A DNA stretch of 23,223 nucleotides from positions 1 to 23,223 of the forward strand of contig SVOX01000008.1 of assembly GCA_015066165.1 (NCBI GenBank), in the 5' to 3' direction. The DNA comes from Oscillospiraceae bacterium (GTDB lineage Bacteria; Bacillota; Clostridia; Oscillospirales; Acutalibacteraceae). The stretch's first letter is position 1. Every line of letters begins with the position of its first letter. The position numbers were made by a program, and so were the translations under genes. The notes below the pieces were generated by a model. It saw only the letters and a program-made list of their open reading frames with translations. It ran no database searches and had not been told where the DNA came from. Below, in pieces: positions 15,114 to 22,944 of this stretch.

Positions 15114-15429
15114 GGTGTTAACACTTTTGGGTTTTGCCTCTAAAGCGGGTAAGCTTCAGTTTGGAATGGCAAAATCACAAGAGAGCGTAAGAAAAGAAAA
15201 GTCACAACTTTTAATTTGTGCAAACGATGTATCGCAAAAAAGCAAAAAAGAAATTGCTTTTATGGCTCATAATAAAGATTTGAATTGGGTTACGCTTCAA
15301 GGCGTAACTATTGAAGAACTATCGGCGGCAGTCGGTAGAAAATGCGGAATAGTTTCTGTTAATGATAACGGTTTTGCTAAAGCAATATCTAAAGTATTAG
15401 GAGGATATGCCAATGACCAACAAATATAA
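15103..15429 (+). CDS. ylxQ: L7Ae/L30e-family RNA-binding protein YlxQ
   Basis: This 108-residue protein is a member of the L7Ae/L30e/S12e/Gadd45 family that recognises kink-turn RNA; its role in bacteria is not well defined. The start MKNKVLTLLGFASKAGKLQFG matches the family's N-terminal LGLAxRAGKL segment, and the strand-helix pattern around QLLICANDVS and AVGRKCGIVSVND fits the fold. ATG 15103 overlaps the end of rnpM, and no strong ribosome binding site is seen, so its translation is probably coupled to rnpM. It overlaps infB by 17 bp. Longer versions of the frame to 15028 encode no family sequence and were not used. Confidence 0.9.
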   Translation: MKNKVLTLLGFASKAGKLQFGMAKSQESVRKEKSQLLICANDVSQKSKKEIAFMAHNKDLNWVTLQGVTIEELSAAVGRKCGIVSVNDNGFAKAISKVLGGYANDQQI

Positions 15430-17977
15430 AATTAGTGATCTTGCAAAAGATTTTTCTATGACTTCAAAAGAGGTTGCGGCTATTGTTTCGGAACTTACAG
15501 GTACTGAGAAAAAGTCGAGCAATACTTTAAATGAAGCCGAAATAGGTCAATTTTTTAATAAAATAACCAATGATAATGCGGTTAAGAATTTCGATGCTTA
15601 TTTTGCAACAGGTGCTGAAACACGTGAAAAGGCAAAGAAAGCCCGTGAAGAAGAAAAGAACAAAAAACTTCTTGAACAAATGGCTATTCTTGAACAGTTA
15701 AAGGCGGCTGCTGCAGCCCAAAATGGCGAAGCAGTACAACCTAAAAAGGAAATAAAGAAGCAAGAACCAAAAAAAGAACCTAAAGAAGAAGCCAAGAAAA
15801 TTGGTAAAATTGCTTCTGCCCCTAAAACTGAAGAACCCAAGAAAGAGCCCAAAAAAGAAGAACCCAAGAAAGAAACCAAAAAACAGGTTAAATCTGAAGA
15901 ACCTAAAAAGACAGAGCCCAAAAAGGAACACAAACCTTCCGATCCACAACCCTTTGTTTCAAAGAAAAAGGATAAAGTGGCCGGTGAAGCGCCAAAGCGT
16001 GGCCCTGCCGAAATTCGTCACGTTGATACTCGTACTTCAAATATCAACATTGATAAATATAACGAAAAATATGAAAACATTGCGCCTGCAAATTCTATGA
16101 AGGATAATTTCTCGCGCAAACAAAAAATTAAGCAAAAATCTCAAGATTACCGTCGCCCTCAAGGCGCAAAACGTGAAACCGAAGCAGATAAAATGCGTCG
16201 TTTACAACTTGAGCGCATAAAGAAAACTCCAATAACCGTTACGGTTGGTGACGAAATCACAGTTGGCGAATTAGCCGCCGCTATGAAGAAAACCGCCGCC
16301 GAAGTTATTAAGGAACTTATGAAACTTGGTATGATGGCGGCTGTAAATCAAGTTATCGACTATGATACTGCTGAAATTGTTGTAACCGAAATGGGCGCTA
16401 AAATCCAGCGTGCAGTTGTTGTTACAATTGAAGAACAAATTATGGACGATACCGAAGATAATGCTGAAAACTTGAAGCCAAGAAGTCCTGTTGTAGTTGT
16501 TATGGGTCACGTTGACCACGGCAAAACCTCACTTCTTGATGCTATTAGAAACACCGCAGTAACCGATACTGAAGCCGGCGGTATTACCCAACACATCGGT
16601 GCTTACAGAGTTAATTGCAACGGTAATGATATAACATTCCTTGACACCCCCGGTCACGCAGCGTTTACTTCAATGCGTCAACGTGGTGCAATGGCTACCG
16701 ATATTGCAGTTTTGGTTGTTGCTGCTGATGACGGTATTATGCCACAAACTATAGAAGCGATTAACCACGCTAAAGCGGCTGAAGTTCAGGTTATTGTTGC
16801 CATTAACAAAATGGATAAACCCGAAGCCAACCCCGACCGTATTTTACAACAACTTACCGAACATGAGTTGGTACCTGAAGAATGGGGCGGCGACGTTATT
16901 TGCGTTCCCGTATCTGCTAAAACCCATATGGGTATAGATAACTTGCTTGAAAATATTTTGCTTGTTGCCGAAATGCAAGAACTTAAAGCAAATCCTGACA
17001 GACGTGCTAAAGGTATTGTTATTGAAGCCCGTCTTGATAAGGGACGTGGCCCTGTGGCTTCATTGCTTGTTCAAAACGGTACTTTGAAATCGGGCGACAT
17101 AATTGTTGCAGGTACTTCGGTTGGCCGTGTTCGTGTTATGACAAACGAAAACGGTAAAGTTCTTAAAGAGGCAGGTCCTTCGGTACCGGTTGAGATTACC
17201 GGTCTTGCCGAAACACCAAATGCAGGTGACGTGTTCGATGCGGTTTCGGATGAACGTTTGGCTCGTCAACTTGTTGAACAAAGAAAACAAAAGGCAAAAG
17301 ACGAACTTAATAATGCAAAACAAAAGGTTACACTTGATAATCTTTTTGAAAATCTTTCAGACGGCGACCTTAAACAACTTAACGTTATCGTTAAGGCAGA
17401 CGTTCAGGGCTCGGTTGAAGCAGTTAAAGAAAGTCTTCAAAAACTTTCTAACGACGAAGTTAAAGTTAGCGTTATTCATGGCGGTGTTGGTGCTGTTAAT
17501 GAATCTGACGTTATGTTGGCACAAGCATCAGGCGCTATTATAGTTGGATTTAATATTCGTCCTGACGCAGTTGCTAAAGCAATGGCTGAACGTGAAGGAA
17601 TTGATATGCGTATGTACCGCATTATCTACGACTGTATAGAAGAAATTGAAGCCGCTATGAAGGGTATGTTGGCTCCAAAATACCGTGAAAATCAACTTGG
17701 TACTGTTGAAGTTCGTAGTGTTTATAAAATTTCTTCGGTTGGCACTGTTGCCGGTTGTTACGTTACAAACGGTAAGGTTACACGTGCTTGTCAAATCCGT
17801 GTTGTTCGTGATGGCTTTGTAATTTGCGAAGATCAAATTGACTCACTTCGCCGTTTTAAAGACGACGTTAAAGAAGTGGCACAAGGTTATGAATGCGGTA
17901 TCAGTCTTGAAAAATTTGCCGATATTAAGGAAGGCGACGTTTTTGAGGCCTTTGTTATGGAGGAATATAGAGACTAA
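15413..17977 (+). CDS. infB: translation initiation factor IF-2
   Basis: IF-2 is the GTPase that places initiator tRNA on the 30S subunit and promotes subunit joining. The 854-residue protein starts with an IF2-N domain (MTNKYKISDLAKDF), then a Lys/Pro/Glu-rich linker (about 90-185) and a second IF2-N-like segment (about 280-345). The G domain has GHVDHGKT (365-372), GGITQHIGAY, DTPGHAAF, NKMD and SAKT for G1-G5. Beta-barrel domain II, domain III (VIVKADVQGSVEA) and the C-terminal fMet-tRNA-binding domain (YRIIYDCIEEIEAAMKGML, then CQIRVVRDG) follow. ATG 15413 is preferred over 15407: AGGAGG at 15399-15404 leaves 8 nt to the former but only 2 nt to the latter. Confidence 0.97.
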   Translation: MTNKYKISDLAKDFSMTSKEVAAIVSELTGTEKKSSNTLNEAEIGQFFNKITNDNAVKNFDAYFATGAETREKAKKAREEEKNKKLLEQMAILEQLKAAAAAQNGEAVQPKKEIKKQEPKKEPKEEAKKIGKIASAPKTEEPKKEPKKEEPKKETKKQVKSEEPKKTEPKKEHKPSDPQPFVSKKKDKVAGEAPKRGPAEIRHVDTRTSNINIDKYNEKYENIAPANSMKDNFSRKQKIKQKSQDYRRPQGAKRETEADKMRRLQLERIKKTPITVTVGDEITVGELAAAMKKTAAEVIKELMKLGMMAAVNQVIDYDTAEIVVTEMGAKIQRAVVVTIEEQIMDDTEDNAENLKPRSPVVVVMGHVDHGKTSLLDAIRNTAVTDTEAGGITQHIGAYRVNCNGNDITFLDTPGHAAFTSMRQRGAMATDIAVLVVAADDGIMPQTIEAINHAKAAEVQVIVAINKMDKPEANPDRILQQLTEHELVPEEWGGDVICVPVSAKTHMGIDNLLENILLVAEMQELKANPDRRAKGIVIEARLDKGRGPVASLLVQNGTLKSGDIIVAGTSVGRVRVMTNENGKVLKEAGPSVPVEITGLAETPNAGDVFDAVSDERLARQLVEQRKQKAKDELNNAKQKVTLDNLFENLSDGDLKQLNVIVKADVQGSVEAVKESLQKLSNDEVKVSVIHGGVGAVNESDVMLAQASGAIIVGFNIRPDAVAKAMAEREGIDMRMYRIIYDCIEEIEAAMKGMLAPKYRENQLGTVEVRSVYKISSVGTVAGCYVTNGKVTRACQIRVVRDGFVICEDQIDSLRRFKDDVKEVAQGYECGISLEKFADIKEGDVFEAFVMEEYRD
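15736..15945 (+). repeat. degenerate PKKE coding repeats in the IF-2 linker
   Basis: This stretch encodes imperfect repeats of EPKKEPKK type. The codons are almost all AAA/AAG, GAA/GAG and CCC/CCT, giving a purine-rich plus strand. Such linkers vary in length between strains and are expected in IF-2. The purine bias also creates long meaningless frames on the opposite strand. Confidence 0.7.
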
Positions 17978-18342
17978 TGGCTGGATTTAGAATTAACCGT
18001 ATAACTTCAGATGTTAAAATTGCTTTGTCGGAACTTTTGCGTGAAGTAAAAGACCCAAGAGTCAGCAAACTTTTAAGCATTGTGAAGGTTGACGTTTCTG
18101 GTGACCTTTCATACGCTACTATATACGTTAGCGCAATTGAAGGTTATGAAGCAACTGTGAATTCGGTTAAAGCGCTTAAAAATGCTTCGGGATTTTTAAG
18201 ACGAGAACTTGGCGCAGTACTAAAACTTCGCAAAGTTCCCGAACTTCGCTTTGTTGCAGACGATTCGATTGAACACAGCGCAAATATATCAAAAATTATT
18301 GATTCTTTTAAAGAGGAAAATGATAATGAAAAAGAAGGATAA
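17977..18342 (+). CDS. rbfA: 30S ribosome-binding factor RbfA
   Basis: RbfA binds the immature 30S subunit and assists 16S rRNA 5'-end maturation and growth in the cold. The 121-residue product has the single KH-like fold of the family. The N-terminus RINRITSDVKIALSELLREVKDPRV, the middle VKVDVSGDLSYATIYVSAI, and FLRRELGAVLKLRKVPELRF are all typical. The ATG shares one base with the infB stop codon, and GGAGG lies within the end of infB, so the two are translationally coupled. It overlaps the following gene by 17 bp. Confidence 0.96.
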   Translation: MAGFRINRITSDVKIALSELLREVKDPRVSKLLSIVKVDVSGDLSYATIYVSAIEGYEATVNSVKALKNASGFLRRELGAVLKLRKVPELRFVADDSIEHSANISKIIDSFKEENDNEKEG

Positions 18343-19330
18343 TATCGGTTGTATTCGGCTCACTTTAAAGCAATGTGCAAAGTTTTTAAAACGCCATGAT
18401 AATTATATTATCTTAACCCATGCGTCACCCGACGGTGACACATTGGGTTCGGCTTATGCGCTTTATTACGGGCTTAATGAAATCGGTAAAAGTGCTTGCG
18501 TTATTTGTCCTGATGTAATTCCCAAAAAGTATGATTATTTTGTTCGCAGTACCGACCACGTAAAACGTGAAAGTTCAACCGTTATTGCGGTTGACGTTGC
18601 GGATAAAAGACTGCTTGGTGATTTGAAAGAAGAATTTGGTGATATTGTTGACCTTAATATCGACCATCACGTTTCAAATACTGAGTTTGCTAAAAATTTG
18701 TATCTCGATGCGGATGCTTCTGCCACGGCAGAAATAATATTTGAATTGTTAACTTTAATGAAGGTTAACATCAATGATATTACTGCCAAAGCGCTTTATA
18801 CGGGTATCGCTACAGATACGGGCAGTTTTAAGTATTCAACCGTTACTGCTAAAACTCATATTATTGCGGCAATGCTTCATGACTATAACATAAATGCAAG
18901 TGAAATTAATCGCCTCATGTTTGACACAAAATCGAAAAAACTTATCGACCTTGAAAGACAGGTGCTTGAAACGGCTGAATTTCATTTTGAAGATAAGTGT
19001 ATGCTTTTGTGTGTTACTGCCGAAATGCAACAACAAACCGGTTGCAGCGGTACCGACCTTGAAGGAATTGCGGTAATTTCACGCAGTGTTGAAGGCGTAA
19101 AAGCAGGAGTTACAATAAAACAAACAAGCGATGAAGAGTTTAAGGTTTCGGTTCGTACTTATGCACCGTTAGACGCAAGTGTTATTTGTAAAAAACTTGG
19201 CGGCGGCGGTCATAAGGGAGCGGCAGGCGCTTCGGTTAAAGGTAGTTTAGCCGAAGTTAAGGAAACTGTGCTTTCAGCTGTGAAGGAATGTATGGAGGAG
19301 CAAAATGCAGGGATTTTTACTGCTGAGTAA
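18326..19330 (+). CDS. nrnA: DHH/DHHA1 phosphoesterase, NrnA-like nano-RNase and pAp phosphatase
   Basis: NrnA-type enzymes degrade short oligoribonucleotides and dephosphorylate 3'-phosphoadenosine 5'-phosphate. The 334-residue protein carries the DHH-domain metal ligands: ASPDGDTLGS (Asp36, Asp38), VDVAD (Asp90), NIDHH (113-115) and GIATDTGSF (Asp164). A C-terminal DHHA1 domain has GGGGHKGAAG from residue 292. ATG 18326 is chosen because AGAGG (18312-18316) leaves 9 nt; an ATG at 18320 is too close. The position between rbfA and truB is common in Clostridia and places it with RNA-processing genes. It overlaps rbfA (17 bp) and truB (26 bp). c-di-AMP-type GdpP proteins share the domain but have membrane and GGDEF parts that are absent here. 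Confidence 0.93.
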   Translation: MKKKDNIGCIRLTLKQCAKFLKRHDNYIILTHASPDGDTLGSAYALYYGLNEIGKSACVICPDVIPKKYDYFVRSTDHVKRESSTVIAVDVADKRLLGDLKEEFGDIVDLNIDHHVSNTEFAKNLYLDADASATAEIIFELLTLMKVNINDITAKALYTGIATDTGSFKYSTVTAKTHIIAAMLHDYNINASEINRLMFDTKSKKLIDLERQVLETAEFHFEDKCMLLCVTAEMQQQTGCSGTDLEGIAVISRSVEGVKAGVTIKQTSDEEFKVSVRTYAPLDASVICKKLGGGGHKGAAGASVKGSLAEVKETVLSAVKECMEEQNAGIFTAE

Positions 19331-20207
19331 ACCTACGGGAATTACTTCTTTTTCGGCTGTTTCTGCCATAAAGCGAATGGCTCATGAAAAACGTGTTGGA
19401 CACACAGGTACGCTTGACCCAATGGCTACCGGTGTTTTGCCCATATTTTTGGGAAGAGCCACCGCTTTATCTTCACTTATGCTTGACGGTGATAAAAGTT
19501 ATAAAGCAACTATTAAACTTGGAATTACAACCGATACCGAAGATATAACAGGCAAGGTTTTACAAGAGCGTGAAGTAAAGGTAACAAATGAGCAACTTGA
19601 AAAAGCGCTTAATAATTTTTTGGGTAAAATTTTGCAAACTCCGCCAATGTACAGTGCACTTAAAAAAGACGGTGTACGTCTTTATGAGTTGGCACGAAAA
19701 GGTGAAACCGTAGAAATTCCAAAACGTGAAATTGAAATTTTTAGTATTGATTTATTATCACCGTTAGACAGTGAAAACTGTTTTTCGGTTAGTGTTAAGG
19801 TTTCTAAAGGCACATATATTCGTTCATTGGCGCGTGATATTGGTGAGTTTTTGGGTTGCGGTGCAACTTTGACGGCTCTTCAAAGAACAAGCGCTTGCGG
19901 TTTTGATATTGATTCTTGTGTTAAACTTGAAGATTTAAACCAAAATAACATCACTGATTTTATCAAAAGTGAAGAAACAGCGGTTATGCATTTGCGTGAG
20001 GTAACCGTTACCGAAAAACAGGCGATTCGTTTTTGCAATGGCGGACAACTTGATTTTTCACGTCTTCGTATTGAAAATGTTGGGGAAAACGAACTGATAC
20101 GAGTAAAATATGAAGAAAAATTTTTAGGTGTTGGTGTGGGTGATACTATAAACCAACGCTTAAATATAAAATGTATAATAAATGATTATAAGGCGGTGGC
20201 AAAATGA
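19305..20207 (+). CDS. truB: tRNA pseudouridine-55 synthase
   Basis: TruB converts U55 in the T-loop of most tRNAs to pseudouridine. The 300-residue product begins with the family motif GFLLLSKPTGITSF, and the catalytic Asp38 lies in VGHTGTLDPMATGVL. The segment around KSYKATIKLGITTDTEDITG, the PPMYSALKKDGVRLYELARKG region and SKGTYIRSLARDIG are further signatures. A C-terminal domain of about 80 residues with GGQLDF resembles the PUA-like tail. GGAGGAG just inside the end of nrnA precedes the ATG. It overlaps nrnA by 26 bp and ribF by ATGA. Confidence 0.97.
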   Translation: MQGFLLLSKPTGITSFSAVSAIKRMAHEKRVGHTGTLDPMATGVLPIFLGRATALSSLMLDGDKSYKATIKLGITTDTEDITGKVLQEREVKVTNEQLEKALNNFLGKILQTPPMYSALKKDGVRLYELARKGETVEIPKREIEIFSIDLLSPLDSENCFSVSVKVSKGTYIRSLARDIGEFLGCGATLTALQRTSACGFDIDSCVKLEDLNQNNITDFIKSEETAVMHLREVTVTEKQAIRFCNGGQLDFSRLRIENVGENELIRVKYEEKFLGVGVGDTINQRLNIKCIINDYKAVAK

Positions 20208-21034
20208 AAACGGCAATAGCGCTTGGCACATTTGACGGGGTTCATATTGCGCACCGCGTTGTTTTAGACTTGCCAAATACATATAAAAAAACAGCGGTTA
20301 CCTTTGCGGTGCCGCCTAAAATGGCTTTTGAAAACAATTTGCAACTTTTAATGCCTTTTTCGAAAAAACAACAAATTTTAAAAAGTTTGGGGTTTGAAAA
20401 TATTGAAATACTCGATTTTCAAATGATTAAAAATACACCGCCAAAAGAGTTTTTACAATTTTTGCAAAAAAAATTCAACCCGCAAATTATTTCTTGCGGT
20501 TTTAATTACCGATTTGGTAAAAACGGCGCAGGTGATACCGAACTATTGAAAAGTTTTTGTCTTGAAAACGGTATTGAATATAGAATTTGTAATGCGGTTG
20601 AAATGAACGGTGAAATTGTTTCTTCAACACTTATTAGAAATCTGTTAAAGCAAGGTCAAATTGAAAAAGCAAACAATTTGCTTCAAAGCGAGTTTTCTTT
20701 TTCGGCAAAGGTTCAAAAAGGGGACCAAAGAGGAAGGAAAATCGGATTTCCGACAATTAATCAACGATATCCTGAAAATTTGGTTGAAATTAAATTTGGC
20801 GTTTATAAAACAAAGGTTTTGGTGGGTGGTAAAACTTATGAAGGAATTACGAATATAGGAATTAGACCTACTTATAAAACCGATTACGTTATTAGCGAAA
20901 CCTTTATTAAAGATTTTTCGGGCGATTTGTATGGAAGTGAAGTTGAAATTATTCCGCTTAAATTTTTAAGGGAAGAAATAAAATTTGGCTCTTTAGATGA
21001 ACTAAAAAGCCAAATTGAAAAAGATTTAAATTAA
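20204..21034 (+). CDS. ribF: bifunctional riboflavin kinase / FAD synthetase
   Basis: This enzyme makes FMN from riboflavin and FAD from FMN. The 276-residue protein is somewhat shorter than the usual 305-315. The N-terminal nucleotidyltransferase domain has GTFDGVHIAH (the usual form ends LGH), CGFNYRFGKNGAGD and SSTLIRNLL. The C-terminal flavokinase domain (about 165-276) has GRKIGFPTIN, NIGIRPTY and the ETFIKDFSGDLYG segment. The substitutions are mild, so both activities are plausible. It is coupled to truB by an ATGA overlap. The gene that often follows it (rpsO) is absent; instead a gene on the other strand overlaps its stop codon by 4 bp. Confidence 0.95.
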   Translation: MKTAIALGTFDGVHIAHRVVLDLPNTYKKTAVTFAVPPKMAFENNLQLLMPFSKKQQILKSLGFENIEILDFQMIKNTPPKEFLQFLQKKFNPQIISCGFNYRFGKNGAGDTELLKSFCLENGIEYRICNAVEMNGEIVSSTLIRNLLKQGQIEKANNLLQSEFSFSAKVQKGDQRGRKIGFPTINQRYPENLVEIKFGVYKTKVLVGGKTYEGITNIGIRPTYKTDYVISETFIKDFSGDLYGSEVEIIPLKFLREEIKFGSLDELKSQIEKDLN

Positions 21035-22059
21035 ATAAAGTAAAAATTTGTATCCCAAGCAGGTAGATATTTAAAATGACGCATATAAATTTTATAGTCG
21101 TCACGAATGTTAAGTACCGCTTGGGGTATTTTTATAAAGTCATCGGTGCGGTGGTAGGCAGAAATCAGCATTTTTGGTTTGTAATTTAAAATTGTTTGTT
21201 TAGCCCCTTCAATTGCACCGATTTCTTCGCCCTCAACGTCCATTTTAATAAAAGTTGCATTGGTGTTTAGTGAATCGACCGTGATACACTGCAACATATC
21301 GCCTTCGCTTGAAATACTTGAATTCCTTCCGCCTTTTGCGCTAAAGGGCAAAGCACCGCACTTGTTTGAAACACAGGCGTTTATGAGAGTGATGTTTTTT
21401 AGATTTTGTGTGTTGGCTTGTAATTTTTTAAAAGTTTTTTTATCGGGCTCTATTGCTGTTATTTGGCGGTAATCGGGGCAACGGTTTGAAAAATCAAGAG
21501 CAGTGTCACCGTTGTATGCCCCCAAATCTATAAAATTTTCATTTTCAAGACGTAAAAAAGTTTGGTAAGGGTTGTTTTGGTCTGTTTCACAGTCAAATAA
21601 ATATTCAATTTTACCGCTTAACTTGTATTTTAAAATGTTGTCAAACGTTTTTATGGAAATTTCATCGGCAAATTTTGAACGTACAAACTCAAATTTATCA
21701 AGGTTTTGTTTGTAATATTCCATTGTGAAAAGTCCGCCGCCAATAACGGGAACTTCGGGCGCATATAACTCTTGTTCACTTGCAATCTTTTTTATGTTAT
21801 CAATAACATTTGGCAAACTGCTGCCAAAACACAAAAGAATAATCATATCGCCAAATTGGTTTTTCAATTCTTTGTATGATGAAATTTTATGCCCGTGAAA
21901 AAGTTTGTTTCTAACAAAACCGTCACTTGCAAAAACCCCTTTATATTCTATACCGTAAAAATCAAGAGTTTTTATAATTTTGTCGGCACCGTTACCCATT
22001 CCATACAAGACAATGGGTTTGGTTGTTTCTTTTAAATAAGACCAAAGTTCTCTTTCCAT
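21031..22059 (-). CDS. FkbM-family SAM-dependent methyltransferase
   Basis: Members of this family O-methylate sugars or small molecules, often in cell-surface glycan or natural-product loci; the acceptor here is unknown. The 342-residue protein has an N-terminal Rossmann-like segment (about 15-110, with IVLYGMGNGADKIIK), as in some two-part FkbM proteins. A SAM-binding methyltransferase domain from about 170 has FIDLGAYNGDTA (177-188), IEPD (203-206) and IKMDVEGEE (271-279). The ATG at 22059 (minus strand) is chosen for its AAGGAATTG ribosome binding site; an upstream in-frame ATG at 22116 would precede the predicted start of transcription. It is transcribed alone, against ribF. Confidence 0.88.
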   Translation of the reverse strand: MERELWSYLKETTKPIVLYGMGNGADKIIKTLDFYGIEYKGVFASDGFVRNKLFHGHKISSYKELKNQFGDMIILLCFGSSLPNVIDNIKKIASEQELYAPEVPVIGGGLFTMEYYKQNLDKFEFVRSKFADEISIKTFDNILKYKLSGKIEYLFDCETDQNNPYQTFLRLENENFIDLGAYNGDTALDFSNRCPDYRQITAIEPDKKTFKKLQANTQNLKNITLINACVSNKCGALPFSAKGGRNSSISSEGDMLQCITVDSLNTNATFIKMDVEGEEIGAIEGAKQTILNYKPKMLISAYHRTDDFIKIPQAVLNIRDDYKIYMRHFKYLPAWDTNFYFI

Positions 22060-22087
22060 AAGCAATTCCTTTACATTTTGTAGAATA

Positions 22088-22116
22088 ATTATACACTTTT
22101 TTGTGAGATAATACAA
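22088..22116 (-). promoter_or_regulatory. promoter of the FkbM-family gene
   Basis: On the minus strand TTGTAT (22111-22116), 17 nt, then TATAAT (22088-22093) form a sigma-A promoter. Its -35 element is one base from the -35 element of the divergent sortase promoter, so the two may compete for polymerase or share a regulator. Confidence 0.7.
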
Positions 22117-22117
22117 G

Positions 22118-22146
22118 TTGACAAAATATATTTATTATAGTATAAT
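22118..22146 (+). promoter_or_regulatory. consensus promoter of the sortase-LCP operon
   Basis: TTGACA (22118-22123), a 17-nt spacer and TATAAT (22141-22146) match the consensus fully. The start point should be near 22153, only a few bases before the GTG at 22159, which bears on the choice of the sortase start codon. Confidence 0.9.
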
Positions 22147-22158
22147 AACATTAATTAG

Positions 22159-22944
22159 GTGGATTATGGTTCTCGGGGGTGCATTATCATAAATAAGACA
22201 CGAAAAATTTTATCAAGATGTCTTTTGATAGTGTCGCTCTTGGCATTTCTAATATGCGGAATTTATTTGGCTTTTTATTATTATCAGGCGTGGGAATATA
22301 ATCGCTTGGCTGATGAAGTTTCTGTGTCGTCTGATACTAAACCTCAAGAAGTTAAAGTAGATGTTCCGGTTAATTTTAAGAAACTTAAAAAAGCCAATCC
22401 TGATATATATGCTTGGATAAATATTCCCAATGCAAACGTTGACTATCCAATTTTGCAAAGTGATAAGAGCAACACCTACTACCTTAACCATACGATTAAC
22501 GGCAAGTGGTCGGCTTATGGCAGTATCTATACTGAAGATTACAACAAAAAAGACTTTTCCGATTTTAACACTTTGATATATGGTCATAATATGAAAAACG
22601 GAACAATGTTTGGAAGTCTTAAAAAATTTCGTGATGCTTCCTTTTTTAAAAAGAACCGTTATATCAATATTTATTTGGAAAACAGAATTTTGAAATATGA
22701 AATCTTTGCGGCTTGTACTTGGGATAATAAACATATACTTGCCAGTCGTAATTTTGATTTACCGGAAAACCGCAATGCATATATTGAAGAAATGTTTGCG
22801 GTAAGAGATATGAATTCTCAAATTAAAAAAGATATTAAAGTTACACCAAATGATAAAATTATAACTTTATCTACTTGTATGAACAACAAGCAAAAACGCT
22901 TTTTGGTTTCGGGGGTACTGGTTTATGACAGCCAAAACCCGTAA
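22159..22944 (+). CDS. class B sortase
   Basis: Sortases are membrane-anchored transpeptidases that join surface proteins to peptidoglycan. From GTG 22159 the product is 261 residues. It has a short basic start, a transmembrane helix (about 20-42), a linker, and a catalytic domain with the SrtB-type segments YAWINIPNANVDYPILQ and YGSIYTEDYN. The catalytic triad is His143 (IYGHNM), Cys240 (TLSTC) and Arg248 (KRFLV). The spacing fits class B. The start is unresolved. GTG 22159 has no usable ribosome binding site and would give an almost leaderless mRNA. GGGGG (22175-22179) is well placed for ATC 22186 or ATA 22189 in the same frame, but these are rare starts. No ATG is available before the helix. 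It overlaps the next gene by 20 bp; its sorting substrate is not in the window. Confidence 0.9.
   Translation: MDYGSRGCIIINKTRKILSRCLLIVSLLAFLICGIYLAFYYYQAWEYNRLADEVSVSSDTKPQEVKVDVPVNFKKLKKANPDIYAWINIPNANVDYPILQSDKSNTYYLNHTINGKWSAYGSIYTEDYNKKDFSDFNTLIYGHNMKNGTMFGSLKKFRDASFFKKNRYINIYLENRILKYEIFAACTWDNKHILASRNFDLPENRNAYIEEMFAVRDMNSQIKKDIKVTPNDKIITLSTCMNNKQKRFLVSGVLVYDSQNP

Noticed and set aside
15598..15949. Long open frames on the minus strand opposite the infB linker (111 and 83 residues)
   Set aside because: They are Phe/Ser/Gly/Leu-rich low-complexity shadows created by the purine-rich PKKE codons of IF-2, with no ribosome binding site or recognisable domain.
22249..22734. 161-residue frame on the minus strand opposite the sortase
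   Set aside because: The plus-strand frame has a complete sortase triad; the minus-strand frame has no recognised motif or start signal.
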